From Salinicola avicenniae (GTDB taxonomy: Bacteria > Pseudomonadota > Gammaproteobacteria > Pseudomonadales > Halomonadaceae), in contig NZ_JAKQZC010000006.1 in NCBI RefSeq assembly GCF_023736115.1, forward strand, positions 416,591 to 480,590: a stretch of DNA of 64,000 nt, read 5' to 3'. The notes beneath the pieces were generated by a model, which saw only the letters and a program-made list of their open reading frames with translations, made no database searches and was not told where the DNA came from. Below are positions 1 to 10,087 of the stretch, piece by piece. How positions within the stretch are numbered: position 1 is the stretch's first letter; every line of letters begins with the position of its first letter. The position numbers and the translations under genes were made by a program.

Positions 1-421
1 GCGCGATCCAGACCTCCCCCGCCACCGGCCCCTGCGCCAGCGACTCGATGCCGTTGCCGCGGTTCACCTGGACCGTGCCATAGAGCGGATATTGCGCATC
101 GACGACCTTGAGCCCGGCAGGCTGAAAGGCATCTGCCTGACTGACCATCGAGACCAGATCGACCTGGTCGCTCAGCGTCAGGCCAGCATCGCGCAAGGTG
201 GTTCGAAGCGACTCGGCAAACGGATCTCCCTGCTCGAGGACCAGGTCGCCGCCCATCAATTGACCGGCCTGACGAGTCAGGCCGCGCTCAAGTCGGTCCA
301 GGAAGAAGCCGATCATGGTGGTAGCGGCGACCGCCAGCATCAGCGCCAGGAATAGCGCGCGGACGTCGGCCGCGCGCAGATCGCGCCGCAGTCCCTTGAG
401 GGAGAGCAGGATCAGATTCAT
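1..421 (-). CDS. ybbP: YbbP-like ABC transporter permease (FtsX/MacB type), 3' part beyond the window
   Basis: Only the first 140 codons are present, because the gene runs off the left edge. Translation from the ATG at 421 begins MNLILLSLKGLRRDLRAADV and is followed by a hydrophobic segment at about residues 22-41 (LFLALMLAVAATTMIGFF). It then enters a soluble region resembling the MacB-type periplasmic domain. This matches the N-terminus of the large YbbP permeases. The gene starts 10 bp after the stop of the ATPase gene ybbA on the same strand, so the two are an operon forming one exporter. YbbAP is inferred to act on an envelope lipid or lipoprotein-like substrate; the sequence does not show which. 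Confidence 0.8.
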   Translation of the reverse strand, partial: MNLILLSLKGLRRDLRAADVRALFLALMLAVAATTMIGFFLDRLERGLTRQAGQLMGGDLVLEQGDPFAESLRTTLRDAGLTLSDQVDLVSMVSQADAFQPAGLKVVDAQYPLYGTVQVNRGNGIESLAQGPVAGEVWIA

Positions 422-431
422 AAGTACGTCC

Positions 432-1151
432 TCAGGCTTCGGCGCCGTGGCGTTGCTCGACCGTCTTGAGCGTGCCGCCCTCCAGCGTCAGGCAGCGATC
501 GCAGCGCCGCGCCAGCGACAGGTCGTGGGTCACCAGGATCAAGGTGGTGCCGGATTCGCGGTTGAGCGTAAAGAGCAGATCGATGATGCGCTTGCCGGTT
601 TCCTCGTCGAGGTTACCGGTGGGCTCGTCGGCAAAGACCAGATCCGGATCGCCGACGAAGGCCCGCGCGACCGCCACGCGCTGCTGCTCGCCGCCGGAAA
701 GCTGCTTGGGCAGATGGTCCAGACGCGCTTCCAGCCCGACGCGCGTCAACCAGTAACGGCTTTTGGCCGCGACGTCTTGCCGGGGAGCCAGTTCCAACGG
801 CAACATAACGTTTTCCATCGCGGTCAGCGTGGGTAATAACTGAAAGTTCTGAAAGACGAAGCCGACCCGACCCGCGCGCAGGGCGGCGCGTCCATCTTCG
901 TCGAGCGCACGCAGTGACTGACCGAACAGCTCGAGCTCGCCCGCGGTGGGGGTATCGAGTCCGGCCAGCAATCCCAGCAGGGTCGACTTGCCGGCACCGG
1001 AACTGCCTACGATGGCCACACTCTCGCCACGCTCGACCTCCAGCGACAACTGGTCGAGGATAACGAGCTCGCGTTCACCGCTTTTCACCCGCTTGCTCAG
1101 TTCGCTGGCGTGTAAAATTCGTTTCTGCTGTTTCTCCGAGGAGTAAGACAT
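432..1151 (-). CDS. ybbA: YbbA-like ABC transporter ATP-binding protein (LolD/MacB family)
   Basis: A 239-residue nucleotide-binding subunit. Walker A is at about 49-57 (GSSGAGKST), the Q-loop at about 101 (FQNFQLLP), the ABC signature LSGGEQQRV at 151-159, Walker B LVFADEPTGN at 171-180 and the H-loop LVTHD near 208. The ADEPTGNLD pattern and size place it in the LolD/MacB/YbbA group that energises FtsX-type permeases. The reading frame is open further upstream, but the ATG at 1151 gives the family length. This start overlaps the start codon of the divergent tesA on the shared bases CATG. The partner permease follows 10 bp downstream. Physical linkage of ybbA, ybbP and tesA is also known in enterobacteria. 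Confidence 0.92.
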   Translation of the reverse strand: MSYSSEKQQKRILHASELSKRVKSGERELVILDQLSLEVERGESVAIVGSSGAGKSTLLGLLAGLDTPTAGELELFGQSLRALDEDGRAALRAGRVGFVFQNFQLLPTLTAMENVMLPLELAPRQDVAAKSRYWLTRVGLEARLDHLPKQLSGGEQQRVAVARAFVGDPDLVFADEPTGNLDEETGKRIIDLLFTLNRESGTTLILVTHDLSLARRCDRCLTLEGGTLKTVEQRHGAEA

Positions 1152-1845
1152 GGAGCCTGGGTTCCCTGTACCTGGTTGGACATTACCCGTCGCCGCTGTC
1201 GCGAGGCGCTGTCTGTGTGGCGTACTGCTGTTGTTGTGTCTGTTGTTGTCTATCGCGGTCGCGCCGCTGGCATCGTCGCAGGCACGCGCCGACACCCTGC
1301 TCGTCATGGGGGACAGCCTGAGCGCGGCCTACGGCATCGACCCGGATCAGGGCTGGGTCAACCTGTTGCGTCAGCGGGTGGGCAGTGGCCACGAGGTCGT
1401 CAATGCCAGCATCACCGGCGAGACGACCTCCGGCGGTTCGGCTAGGCTCCCCGAGATTCTCAGACAATACCATCCCGATATCGTTCTTCTGGAGCTCGGT
1501 GGCAACGACGGTCTGCGTGGCCTGTCGCCGCAGCAAATGCAGGTCAATCTTTCCAAGATGATCGAACGCAGTCGCGACGCTGGGGCGCGCGTTCTGCTGC
1601 TCGGCATCGAGGTCCCGCCCAATTATGGTCCGGCCTACAGCGACGCTTTTCGCGGTGTCTTCACGCAGCTCGCCGGCGATTACGACCTGCCGCTGGTACC
1701 ATTCCTGCTGAAGGGAGTCGATCTCGACAGCATGCTCCAGGCGGATGGCATTCATCCCACCGCCGAGGCGCAACCCATCATTCTGGATAACGTCTGGCCA
1801 CAACTCGCGCCAATGCTGGAGACGCAGACGCCAAGCGCCGGCTGA
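1150..1845 (+). CDS. tesA: Multifunctional acyl-CoA thioesterase I / lysophospholipase L1 / arylesterase (SGNH hydrolase)
   Basis: A 231-residue SGNH-family esterase. An N-terminal hydrophobic core (about residues 22-41) ending near SSQARA is a Sec signal, so the enzyme is probably periplasmic. Block I GDSLS is at 54-58 (nucleophile Ser56), block III GGND at 117-120, and block V DGIHP supplies Asp199 and His202. The family hydrolyses long-chain acyl thioesters, lysophospholipids and aryl esters. The start at 1150 has an AGGAG element about 6 bases upstream, inside ybbA. The two divergent start codons share the bases CATG, so promoters for each gene must lie inside the other. The signal region is longer than in the E. 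coli protein. Confidence 0.93.
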   Translation: MEPGFPVPGWTLPVAAVARRCLCGVLLLLCLLLSIAVAPLASSQARADTLLVMGDSLSAAYGIDPDQGWVNLLRQRVGSGHEVVNASITGETTSGGSARLPEILRQYHPDIVLLELGGNDGLRGLSPQQMQVNLSKMIERSRDAGARVLLLGIEVPPNYGPAYSDAFRGVFTQLAGDYDLPLVPFLLKGVDLDSMLQADGIHPTAEAQPIILDNVWPQLAPMLETQTPSAG

Positions 1846-1965
1846 GCCGCCGACCGTAACGCGCCGCCAGCCCGTCGCGACCGCCGTCAGCGCCCGATGG
1901 CGACGACCGTCAAAACATTGAAGAGGCTCGCCTATCGAGCCACGAGCAAGCAAGGAGGCTGTAGC

Positions 1966-2937
1966 ATGGAAGGCGAAACAGCACTGGTCGCCGCTTACGA
2001 GCTGGATGGTCGTGGCGGCGGCACGCTGCTCAGCGTGCGCCAACTACGCGAAGCCTGGCAGGACCCCTCTCGACCGTTGTGGATGCATCTGGATTTCCGC
2101 CACGTCGACGTCAACACCTACCTGGATGAGATTGCCTCGCTGGACGAGGCGGTAATCGAAGCCCTGCTGGAAGAGGATACGCGGCCACGCGTGGCGCGTT
2201 TCCGCAACGGCGCGGTCAGCACCCTGCGCGGGATCAACCTCAACCCTGGCGCGGCGCCGGAAGATCTGATCTCGCTACGCCTCTGGACGGCCCCCAATCG
2301 CCTCATCACCCTGCGGCGGCGCCCGCTGAAATCGGCCAGCGAAGTGCGCGAGCGCATCGACCAGGGCGAAGGGGCACTCTCGATTCCCGACCTGCTCGCC
2401 TGGCTAGCCGAGAGCCTGGTCGACAAGGTCGGCGACGTTTCGCATCAGTTGGACGACCGCCTTGGCGAGCTCGAGGAGGATCAGTTGAGCGACCGCCCGG
2501 TCGATCCCGACGACCTGTCACGGCTGCGACGCTCGCTGATCACGCTGCGTCGCTTCATGGGACCACAGCGCGACTGTCTCGAGCAGATCGCGCATGGCCC
2601 GGAGTGGTTCGACGAGGACACCAAGGTGTCGATCCGCGAGAGCGCCAACCAGCTATCGCGCTACGTGGAAGACTTTCACGCCATGCAGGAGCGCGCCCTG
2701 ATCCTGCAAGAGCAGCTATTCAGCGAGCATAACGAGCGGCTCAATCAGCGCATGTACATGCTGGCGATCATTACCACCGTGTTCCTGCCACTCAGCTTTT
2801 TGACCGGCCTGCTCGGCATCAATGTCGGCGGCATTCCCGGCGCCGACAGCCCCTACGGCTTTGTGATCTTTCTGGCGATTACCACGATCGTCGGCGGCTG
2901 GGTCATGTGGCTTTTGAAACGCAAACAGTGGTGGTGA
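1966..2937 (+). CDS. zntB: CorA-family divalent cation transporter, ZntB-like
   Basis: A 323-residue protein with a long charged cytoplasmic N-terminal domain and two C-terminal membrane helices (about 265-285 and 295-315), the CorA/ZntB architecture. The loop after the first helix reads LLGINVGGIPG: the selectivity motif is GIN, as in ZntB, rather than the GMN of Mg-selective CorA. The protein ends in the basic KRKQWW tail typical of the family. The ATG at 1966 is preceded by a strong AAGGAGG at 1953-1959, which decides the start over an upstream in-frame codon. The inferred role is zinc (or other divalent cation) transport across the inner membrane, probably coupled to protons. It stands alone, convergent with the next gene. 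Confidence 0.88.
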   Translation: MEGETALVAAYELDGRGGGTLLSVRQLREAWQDPSRPLWMHLDFRHVDVNTYLDEIASLDEAVIEALLEEDTRPRVARFRNGAVSTLRGINLNPGAAPEDLISLRLWTAPNRLITLRRRPLKSASEVRERIDQGEGALSIPDLLAWLAESLVDKVGDVSHQLDDRLGELEEDQLSDRPVDPDDLSRLRRSLITLRRFMGPQRDCLEQIAHGPEWFDEDTKVSIRESANQLSRYVEDFHAMQERALILQEQLFSEHNERLNQRMYMLAIITTVFLPLSFLTGLLGINVGGIPGADSPYGFVIFLAITTIVGGWVMWLLKRKQWW

Positions 2938-2982
2938 GGCAAGAGCAGGAATGCTGACGCCCGCGAGGCGCCCCCTCCGCTC

Positions 2983-3255
2983 TCAAGCGCGATCCGTATG
3001 CCCGAGATCGCGCGCGGGATCGAGCCGGTCACGCACGCGCCGCTTGAGCGCCTTGATGTCGGGGAAGCCGCCATCGCGCTTGCGCTCCCACAAGGTGTCT
3101 TCATCGTAGAGCACCTCGAAGTGCCCCCCATGGCTCGGCGCCAGTGCCACCTCCTCGAGGTCCTCGCCAAAGGTCTGCAGCAGCTCCTGCGCGTACCAGC
3201 CGGCGCGCAGCAGCCACTGGCATTGGGTGCAATAATGGATGCGAATACGGGCCAT
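2983..3255 (-). CDS. SelT/SelW/SelH (Rdx) family selenoprotein-like redox protein
   Basis: A 90-residue protein beginning MARIRIHYCTQCQW, with a CxxC redox pair at Cys9 and Cys12 in the thioredoxin-like Rdx fold. Bacterial homologs have Cys where animal SelW has selenocysteine, and that is the case here. The middle carries the family-typical HGGHFEVLYDEDTLWERK segment, and a charged C-terminus follows. The physiological substrate of bacterial Rdx proteins is not established. It is convergent with zntB and divergent from the MFS gene at 3424. Confidence 0.88.
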   Translation of the reverse strand: MARIRIHYCTQCQWLLRAGWYAQELLQTFGEDLEEVALAPSHGGHFEVLYDEDTLWERKRDGGFPDIKALKRRVRDRLDPARDLGHTDRA

Positions 3256-3423
3256 CGGGCTCTCCTAAGCAAAGGGGAGACCGCATGATGCGCCGGTCAT
3301 GTCGGACACCTCAAGTACCAGGCCCCGGAGGCCGGTAACGGTACCGCCGCGTGTGTCCGGCGCGAGCCGCCGACATCCGCTTTTTCACCACGACCCTTCA
3401 ACAAGGAAACAGGGAACGTTTTC

Positions 3424-4740
3424 ATGAGTGCCAAGGATATCCCCCTCTCCCGGCTGTTCGAACGACTGACCGGCGACGAGGACAGCCGCCTGTGTCGCGA
3501 TATTTCCGACGAAGCCTGCCATGAGCAACCCGGCAACGTCTTCCGCCATCTCATCGCCGCGCTGGGCAACAAACTCGCCGATGAACTCTCCAACGCGCGC
3601 CTGATTCTGCCCTGGCTGATGGGCGCGATCGGTGCGCCCGTCTGGATGGTCGGCCTGCTGGTCCCGATCCGCGAAGCCGGCGCCCTACTGCCACAGCTAC
3701 TGATCGCGGGTTATATCCGCCTACGGGCAGTGCGCAAGTGGGTCTGGGTAGCCGGTGGCGTCATCCAGGCGATCGGCGCTCTAGTTCTGGCGCTGCTGGC
3801 GCTGTTCGGTCACGGCACCTGGGGCGGCGCACTGGTGTTGATCGCGCTGACAGGGCTGTCGTTGGGACGAGGGCTCTCCTCGGTGGCAACCAAGGACGTG
3901 CTCGGCAAGACCATCGCCAAGCAGCGTCGCGGCACCTTGATGGGCTGGAGCGCCAGCATCGCCGGTGCGCTAACGCTGATCGTCGGCGCCGTGCTGATAC
4001 TGCTCGGGGACCGGCCAGGCAGCTGGGCGCTGGCCATACTGCTCGCCGCCGCCGCCTTGGGCTGGGGCATCAATGCCCTCTTCGCCGCCTCAATCCGCGA
4101 AGCGCCGGGGGCCACCGATGGCGGCGCCAATGCCTGGAAGAGCGTCAAGGACGGTATCGGACTGATGCGTCGGGACCGTGGTTTCCTGCATTTCAATTTG
4201 TCGCGGGCCCTGCTGCTTTCCAGCGCGCTCGCCCTGCCCTACCTCGCGCTGCTCGGCCAGCAGAACAGCGGCACCGATCTGGCCAGTCTCGGTATTCTCA
4301 TCGTGACCTCAGGCCTTGCCGGGATGATCGCCGGACCGATCTGGGGGCGACTGGCGGACCGCTCCAGCCGCCGGGTGATGCGCAACAGCGCCATTGCCGC
4401 GGCGATCTGCTGCGCGGCGGGCGCCGCTTGCGTCTGGTTGCCCACCCCCTGGCGCACCAGCGTCTGGCCCTACGCCATCGTCTACGGCCTGCTGATGATC
4501 GCTCACGCGGGGATCCGCCTGGGTCGCAAGACCTACGTGGTCGATCTCGCCGACAGCGACACCCGCGCACTCTATGTGGCTTTCTCCAACACCTTCACCG
4601 GGGTCCTGATGCTGGTCCTCGGTCTGGCACTGGGGAGCCTGGCTCAATGGTTCGGTAGCGCCGGTCTACTGCTGCTGCTCGCCCTGCTAGCGCTGGCCGC
4701 TGCCGCCAGCGCGCACGCTCTCAGGGAGGTCGAGCGCTAA
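3424..4740 (+). CDS. MFS transporter with cytoplasmic N-terminal extension
   Basis: A 438-residue polytopic protein with about 10-12 hydrophobic segments from residue 60 onward. It is preceded by a roughly 50-residue polar N-terminal stretch (MSAKDIPLSRLFERL...) that looks cytoplasmic. An MFS-like loop GRLADRSSRRVMR lies between helices in the second half, analogous to the loop 2-3 motif. A purine-rich AGGAAACAGGGA lies upstream of the ATG. No substrate-specific motif is recognisable and no neighbour suggests one. It is probably a single transcription unit, running from the short intergenic region shared with the Rdx gene. Confidence 0.8.
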   Translation: MSAKDIPLSRLFERLTGDEDSRLCRDISDEACHEQPGNVFRHLIAALGNKLADELSNARLILPWLMGAIGAPVWMVGLLVPIREAGALLPQLLIAGYIRLRAVRKWVWVAGGVIQAIGALVLALLALFGHGTWGGALVLIALTGLSLGRGLSSVATKDVLGKTIAKQRRGTLMGWSASIAGALTLIVGAVLILLGDRPGSWALAILLAAAALGWGINALFAASIREAPGATDGGANAWKSVKDGIGLMRRDRGFLHFNLSRALLLSSALALPYLALLGQQNSGTDLASLGILIVTSGLAGMIAGPIWGRLADRSSRRVMRNSAIAAAICCAAGAACVWLPTPWRTSVWPYAIVYGLLMIAHAGIRLGRKTYVVDLADSDTRALYVAFSNTFTGVLMLVLGLALGSLAQWFGSAGLLLLLALLALAAAASAHALREVER

Positions 4741-4844
4741 TCCCCGGGGGCCGGGTAAAGCGTTGTAATCCCGGTCCGGCGTGGCATCATGTCGCTTGTT
4801 GTATCGTCCCTACAATTCGCCGGATGTCCCGCCTGGAGGCAAGG

Positions 4845-5291
4845 ATGGCCAGTACCAACAAACGCCCCCCCATGATCAGCCCCGCTCTGCTGGAGCGTAT
4901 CGTCAATGCCTCGGACGACGGTATCGTGGTCGCCGAGCAGGAGGGCGACGAGAACATTCTGATTTACGCCAACGAGGGCTTCGAACGCCTGACGGGCTAC
5001 AGCATCGACGAGATTCTCTATCGCGACTGCCGTTTTCTGCAGAACGGCGATCGTGACCAGCCGGCGATCGACCGCGTGCGTACCGCCCTGCGTGAGGGCC
5101 GTCCCTGCCGCGAGGTCCTGCGTAACTACCGCAAGGATGGCACCCAGTTCTGGAACGAGCTGTCGATCACGCCCGTCTATGACGAGGAAGATCAACTGAC
5201 CTATTTCGTCGGCGTGCAGAAGGATGTCACCGGCCTGGTAGAAGCTTTGCAGGAGCTGGAAACCCTGAAGGCCGAACGCGACACCGCCTGA
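4845..5291 (+). CDS. Short LOV (PAS) blue-light photoreceptor, PpSB1/PpSB2-LOV-like
   Basis: A 148-residue single-domain PAS/LOV protein without a fused effector. The photoactive site DCRFLQNGDRDQ (residues 61-72) holds the adduct-forming Cys62. Downstream flavin contacts are present: NYRKDG (Asn94), FWNEL (Asn104) and FVGVQKDV (Gln125). The Asp before the cysteine, in place of the usual Asn, and the GRPCREVLRNYRKDG stretch match short LOV proteins described in Pseudomonas putida. An A'alpha-like segment precedes the core, and a charged helix (residues 130-148) follows that could form the dimer J-alpha. The ATG at 4845 with GGAGG five bases upstream is preferred over the ATG at 4824. Such proteins bind FMN and dimerise; the output partner is not evident from neighbours. 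Confidence 0.9.
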   Translation: MASTNKRPPMISPALLERIVNASDDGIVVAEQEGDENILIYANEGFERLTGYSIDEILYRDCRFLQNGDRDQPAIDRVRTALREGRPCREVLRNYRKDGTQFWNELSITPVYDEEDQLTYFVGVQKDVTGLVEALQELETLKAERDTA

Positions 5292-5339
5292 CGCCAGCGC
5301 CCGCACGACGGCCGATAGATTTTTTTAACCACCTAAATC

Positions 5340-5368
5340 TTGTGTCTCACGCCATTCGGCGATATATA
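5340..5368 (+). promoter_or_regulatory. Putative sigma-70-type promoter for the small acidic protein gene
   Basis: TTGTGT at 5340-5345 and TATATA at 5363-5368 are separated by exactly 17 bp. Each matches the consensus at about 4 of 6 positions. This lies in a short AT-rich stretch (including a run of seven T) about 45 bp upstream of the next start codon. It is a sequence match only. Confidence 0.45.
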
Positions 5369-5413
5369 GCCCTCGAGCGTCATTGTGATGCCAATATCAC
5401 GGGAGGGCCGACG

Positions 5414-5608
5414 ATGAGCCGTGAAGATTACACCGACGACCAGGAATTCGACGACGCGGTCAACGATGAACAGTTCGAGCGGCCGCGCAGCAGCAAGGCC
5501 GATTCGCTGCGAGCGCGCCGCCAGGTCGAAGCACTACTGGAAGAGCGCCGCCTGAAACGCGTCATCGACGATGACTGGTACGGCGACTTCGGCGACGAGG
5601 AGGAGTGA
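5414..5608 (+). CDS. Small acidic/basic two-part protein, possibly PA3496-family
   Basis: A 64-residue soluble protein. The N-terminal half is acidic (EDYTDDQEFDDAVNDEQF). It is followed by a basic helix (LRARRQVEALLEERRLKR, about residues 31-48) and an acidic tail DDDWYGDFGDEEE. GGGAGG lies 8 bases upstream of the ATG at 5414, which decides the start; an upstream in-frame codon lacks such a site. The RRQVE-LLEERRLKR core resembles the small PA3496-type proteins of pseudomonads (described as putative envelope-integrity proteins), but this is from memory and only moderately certain. A hairpin follows the gene at 5635. Confidence 0.7.
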   Translation: MSREDYTDDQEFDDAVNDEQFERPRSSKADSLRARRQVEALLEERRLKRVIDDDWYGDFGDEEE

Positions 5609-5634
5609 GCCTCGTTGGCTCCCGCACCCTCGTC

Positions 5635-5656
5635 AACGGGCGCTTCGGCGCCCGTT
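5635..5656 (+). terminator. Hairpin with UUCG tetraloop after the small protein gene
   Basis: AACGGGCGC (5635-5643) pairs perfectly with GCGCCCGTT (5648-5656) around a TTCG loop. No clear T-run follows, so it may be a weak terminator or an mRNA-stabilising hairpin between the small gene and ettA. Confidence 0.5.
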
Positions 5657-5767
5657 CGCATTACGGGCGGTAGTCGTTTACCCTTCCTCAAACAGACGCG
5701 CGTCCCGCTGCGGATGCCGCGCGATCACTGCCTGACTTTTTCCACCCCGACGGACAACCGGATTTCC

Positions 5768-7429
<1,662 letters not shown>

Positions 7430-7477
7430 TCGATCACCGTTGCGCCGGCCTGTCGCCGGTCAACGTCAATAAACGCG

Positions 7478-7509
7478 GACGCCCGCCATGGTTGACCATG
7501 GCGGGCGTC
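7478..7509 (+). terminator. Strong hairpin after ettA, possibly bidirectional
   Basis: A perfect 14-bp stem: GACGCCCGCCATGG (7478-7491) and CCATGGCGGGCGTC (7496-7509) around a TTGA loop. The flanking T-tracts are weak. It lies between the convergent ettA and UPF0391 genes and so could serve both. Confidence 0.65.
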
Positions 7510-7558
7510 TTGCGTTGCCGGACCTATCGACCCGGCTGCCTGTCGGCAATGACGTCTT

Positions 7559-7717
7559 TCAGCGCCCTCGGCCGCGGATCAGCGATACCACGAACAGAAT
7601 CAGGAAAATGACGAAGAGCACCTTGGCGATAGTCGCGGCGGCCCCGGCGACGCCGCCGAAACCGAGAACCCCGGCAATGATGGCGACGATAAGAAAAATC
7701 ACGGCATAGCTGAGCAT
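7559..7717 (-). CDS. UPF0391/DUF1328 small membrane protein (YtjA family)
   Basis: A 52-residue, almost entirely hydrophobic protein with two membrane-spanning stretches. The first, [20 protein letters not shown], is followed by a Gly/Ala turn and a second stretch [15 protein letters not shown], and it ends in a basic RGRGR. This is the standard DUF1328 form. The ATG at 7717 has AGGAAGGA upstream. The frame continues open further upstream, but that part is polar and not family-like. Function is unknown; homologs are common stress-associated membrane peptides in proteobacteria. Confidence 0.88.
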   Translation of the reverse strand: MLSYAVIFLIVAIIAGVLGFGGVAGAAATIAKVLFVIFLILFVVSLIRGRGR

Positions 7718-7927
7718 GGCATTCCTTCCTGCACTGATTCCATTGGACTGACCGCCATGAGCACCCGCCCGGCGGTGGCCTGCCCCCTCGATCCCTGGGG
7801 ACCCTTCAAGCCTTGTCGCTAGGACGCTTTTCGTCAAGCTCATTGCACCGTTCGCTGACAAATGATATCGATCGGTGAGCGGCTCTTCCCGGCCTCGTCA
7901 ATTACCGATGCGTCGGTCAATAGCCGG

Positions 7928-8842
7928 TCAATAGAAGGAGGCTTCGCCCGGCGGTCGCGTCTTGAAGCGCCGGTGCAGCCACAGATACTGCTCGGGATGG
8001 CGGCGAATTGCCTGTTCGATGAAGGCATTTACCTGTGCCGCATCGGCCTCATCATCACCGCTCGGGAAATTCTCCAGCGGTGGCAGGTACTCGAGCGTAT
8101 AGGTGCGGTTGTCCGGATTGCGATGAAACATCAGTGGCATGACGGGGGCCCCGGTCATGCGCGCGATCTTGGCCGTCAACTTGAGCGACGCCGCCGGCAC
8201 GCCGAAAAACGGGGCAAACACGCTCGCCTCGCGGCCGAAGTCCTGATCCGGCGAATACCAGACCGCATGCCCCGATTTAATTCGCCGAACCACGCCGCGC
8301 AGGTCGTGGCGATCAATCGCCGCGCCGAAGATACCGCGGCGCGCGCGCGTCATGAAGTTCTCGAACACCGGGTTGTCATGGGGGCGGTAGACGACGTCCG
8401 CCGGGAAGAAGAGCGAGTGCAGCGCACCGCCGAGATCCAGCGTCGAGAAGTGAATACCGATAATCAGCGCTCCCTTGCCCTGCGCCATGGCTTGCTCCAT
8501 GTGCTCCGCGCCGCGAAAGACCACACGGTGGCGCAGATGTTCGGGATCACGACACCAGCCGGTCGCCGTCTCGAGAATGCCGATCCCGTTGGCGACGAAG
8601 GTCCGTCTGACCAAATCCGCGCGCTGCGCATCGTCCATCTCGGGAAAGCAGAGCGCCAGATTGGTCTCGGTGATATGGCGGCGACGCTTGGCCAGGCGCC
8701 AGGTCAGCAACCCGATCCCCTTGCCCACCGCCAGCTTCAATCGCCAGGGAAGAAGCGCGCCCAAGCGCATCAACAGGATCGCGAGCCAGGTGCCCCAGTA
8801 ACGGGGATGTGCGTGATTGGCAGGGTAGACTTTCTTGGCCAT
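7928..8842 (-). CDS. lpxL: Lipid A biosynthesis acyltransferase (LpxL/HtrB family)
   Basis: A 304-residue member of the lysophospholipid acyltransferase superfamily. The catalytic HX4D motif is HFSTLD at 131-136, a hydrophobic N-terminal anchor covers about 18-32, and the conserved YRPHDNP and YLWLHRRFKTRP segments are present, as in LpxL/LpxP. It transfers a secondary acyl chain from acyl-ACP to the Kdo2-lipid IVA precursor at the inner face of the inner membrane. The ATG at 8842 (MAKKVYPANH) has GGAAGG upstream and gives the family length; another start lies 48 bp upstream. A second, divergent homolog lies at 32720. Confidence 0.9.
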   Translation of the reverse strand: MAKKVYPANHAHPRYWGTWLAILLMRLGALLPWRLKLAVGKGIGLLTWRLAKRRRHITETNLALCFPEMDDAQRADLVRRTFVANGIGILETATGWCRDPEHLRHRVVFRGAEHMEQAMAQGKGALIIGIHFSTLDLGGALHSLFFPADVVYRPHDNPVFENFMTRARRGIFGAAIDRHDLRGVVRRIKSGHAVWYSPDQDFGREASVFAPFFGVPAASLKLTAKIARMTGAPVMPLMFHRNPDNRTYTLEYLPPLENFPSGDDEADAAQVNAFIEQAIRRHPEQYLWLHRRFKTRPPGEASFY

Positions 8843-8947
8843 GAGCCTTCCGATTCGGCGAGCTGGCCCAAGCGACATGGCTCGAGCCAAAAAATTAGGG
8901 GTAGTGTAGCGAAATCTATCGACGTCAGCAGGGGCGACGGCCTGACG

Positions 8948-10036
8948 TCAGCGCTGGCCCTGATAGCGGCGCGGTACCCGCGGCAGTACACCGGTCAACA
9001 GCGTGTAGCCGATGGTATCGCAGTGCGCCGCGACCTCGTCCACCGGCAAGCCATCGCCCCACAGCGTCACTTCACTGCCGACGCCCGCGTCGGGCAGATC
9101 GCTGATATCGACCGTGAGCATATCCATCGAGACGCGCCCGACAAGGGGACAGCGCCTGCCGTCCACCAACACCGGCGTACCGTCGGCGGCATGGCGATCG
9201 TAGCCATCGCCATAGCCGGCGGCCACTACGCCGATTCGTGTCGGCCGCGCGCTGCGCCAGCGGCCACCGTAACCTACCGGCTGACCGGCAGAGAGTGACT
9301 GTACCGCGATCAGCCGCGAGCGCAGGGTCATGACCGGCGCCAGCTCGATGCTGTCGGGCAGGTTACCCTGCAACGGGTTACTGCCATAGAGCATGATCCC
9401 CGGCCGGTTCCACGCCGCCCGGGTCGGCGGACGGATGAGCGTAGCCGGCGAATTGGCCACGCAGATCGACGCGCCGAGAGACTGACGCAAGGTATCAATC
9501 GCCTGCCACTGGGCGGCAAACTGGGGGCTGTCGAGATGATCGGCACTGGCGAAATGGCTGATCAGATGCAGATCGCGCACCCGTTCCTTTGCCGCCTTGA
9601 GCCGATGCCAGCGCGCGGCGAAAGCCGACGGCGCAAAGCCCAGGCGGTGCATGCCCGAATCGAGCTTGAGCCAGACCGTCATGGGCGCCGCCGGCCGATA
9701 CGCCATCAGCGCCTCGATCTGCCAATCGCTGTGCACGACCTGCCATAGCCCGAGCGATTCGACCTCGGCGAGCTCCATAGGCTCGAAGATGCCTTCAAGC
9801 AGCAGAATCGGCTGGCGAATGGCCGCCTCGCGCAGCGCCCTCGCCTCCTCCAGCGACGCGACCGCGAAAGCCGGCGCCTGGTGGGAAAGCGCCTTGGCGC
9901 AGGCGACAGCCCCGTGGCCATAGGCATCGGCCTTGATCACGGCGATCGCTTGGCTATTCGGCGCCAGCGTCTGTGCCAGGGAGTAGTTGCGACGCAACGC
10001 GTCGAGGTCGATATCGGCAACAATGGGCCGAGCCAT
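8948..10036 (-). CDS. alr: Alanine racemase (PLP-dependent)
   Basis: A 362-residue fold-type III PLP enzyme. The Schiff-base lysine is Lys35 in AVIKADAYGHG. The second catalytic base is the tyrosine of the conserved AGYGDGYDRH segment at about residues 253-262, and the substrate-loop segment VSMDMLTVD is present. It interconverts L- and D-alanine for peptidoglycan. AAGGA lies upstream of the ATG. Alr and DadX cannot be distinguished by sequence alone: no dadA neighbour is present, which favours the biosynthetic form. The upstream region holds three 17-bp imperfect repeats (10088-10138). Confidence 0.94.
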   Translation of the reverse strand: MARPIVADIDLDALRRNYSLAQTLAPNSQAIAVIKADAYGHGAVACAKALSHQAPAFAVASLEEARALREAAIRQPILLLEGIFEPMELAEVESLGLWQVVHSDWQIEALMAYRPAAPMTVWLKLDSGMHRLGFAPSAFAARWHRLKAAKERVRDLHLISHFASADHLDSPQFAAQWQAIDTLRQSLGASICVANSPATLIRPPTRAAWNRPGIMLYGSNPLQGNLPDSIELAPVMTLRSRLIAVQSLSAGQPVGYGGRWRSARPTRIGVVAAGYGDGYDRHAADGTPVLVDGRRCPLVGRVSMDMLTVDISDLPDAGVGSEVTLWGDGLPVDEVAAHCDTIGYTLLTGVLPRVPRRYQGQR

Positions 10037-10087
10037 GAGCGTTCCTTGGGGTATTGACCGATGTGGCCGACAACGGCGCGGGCTCTC

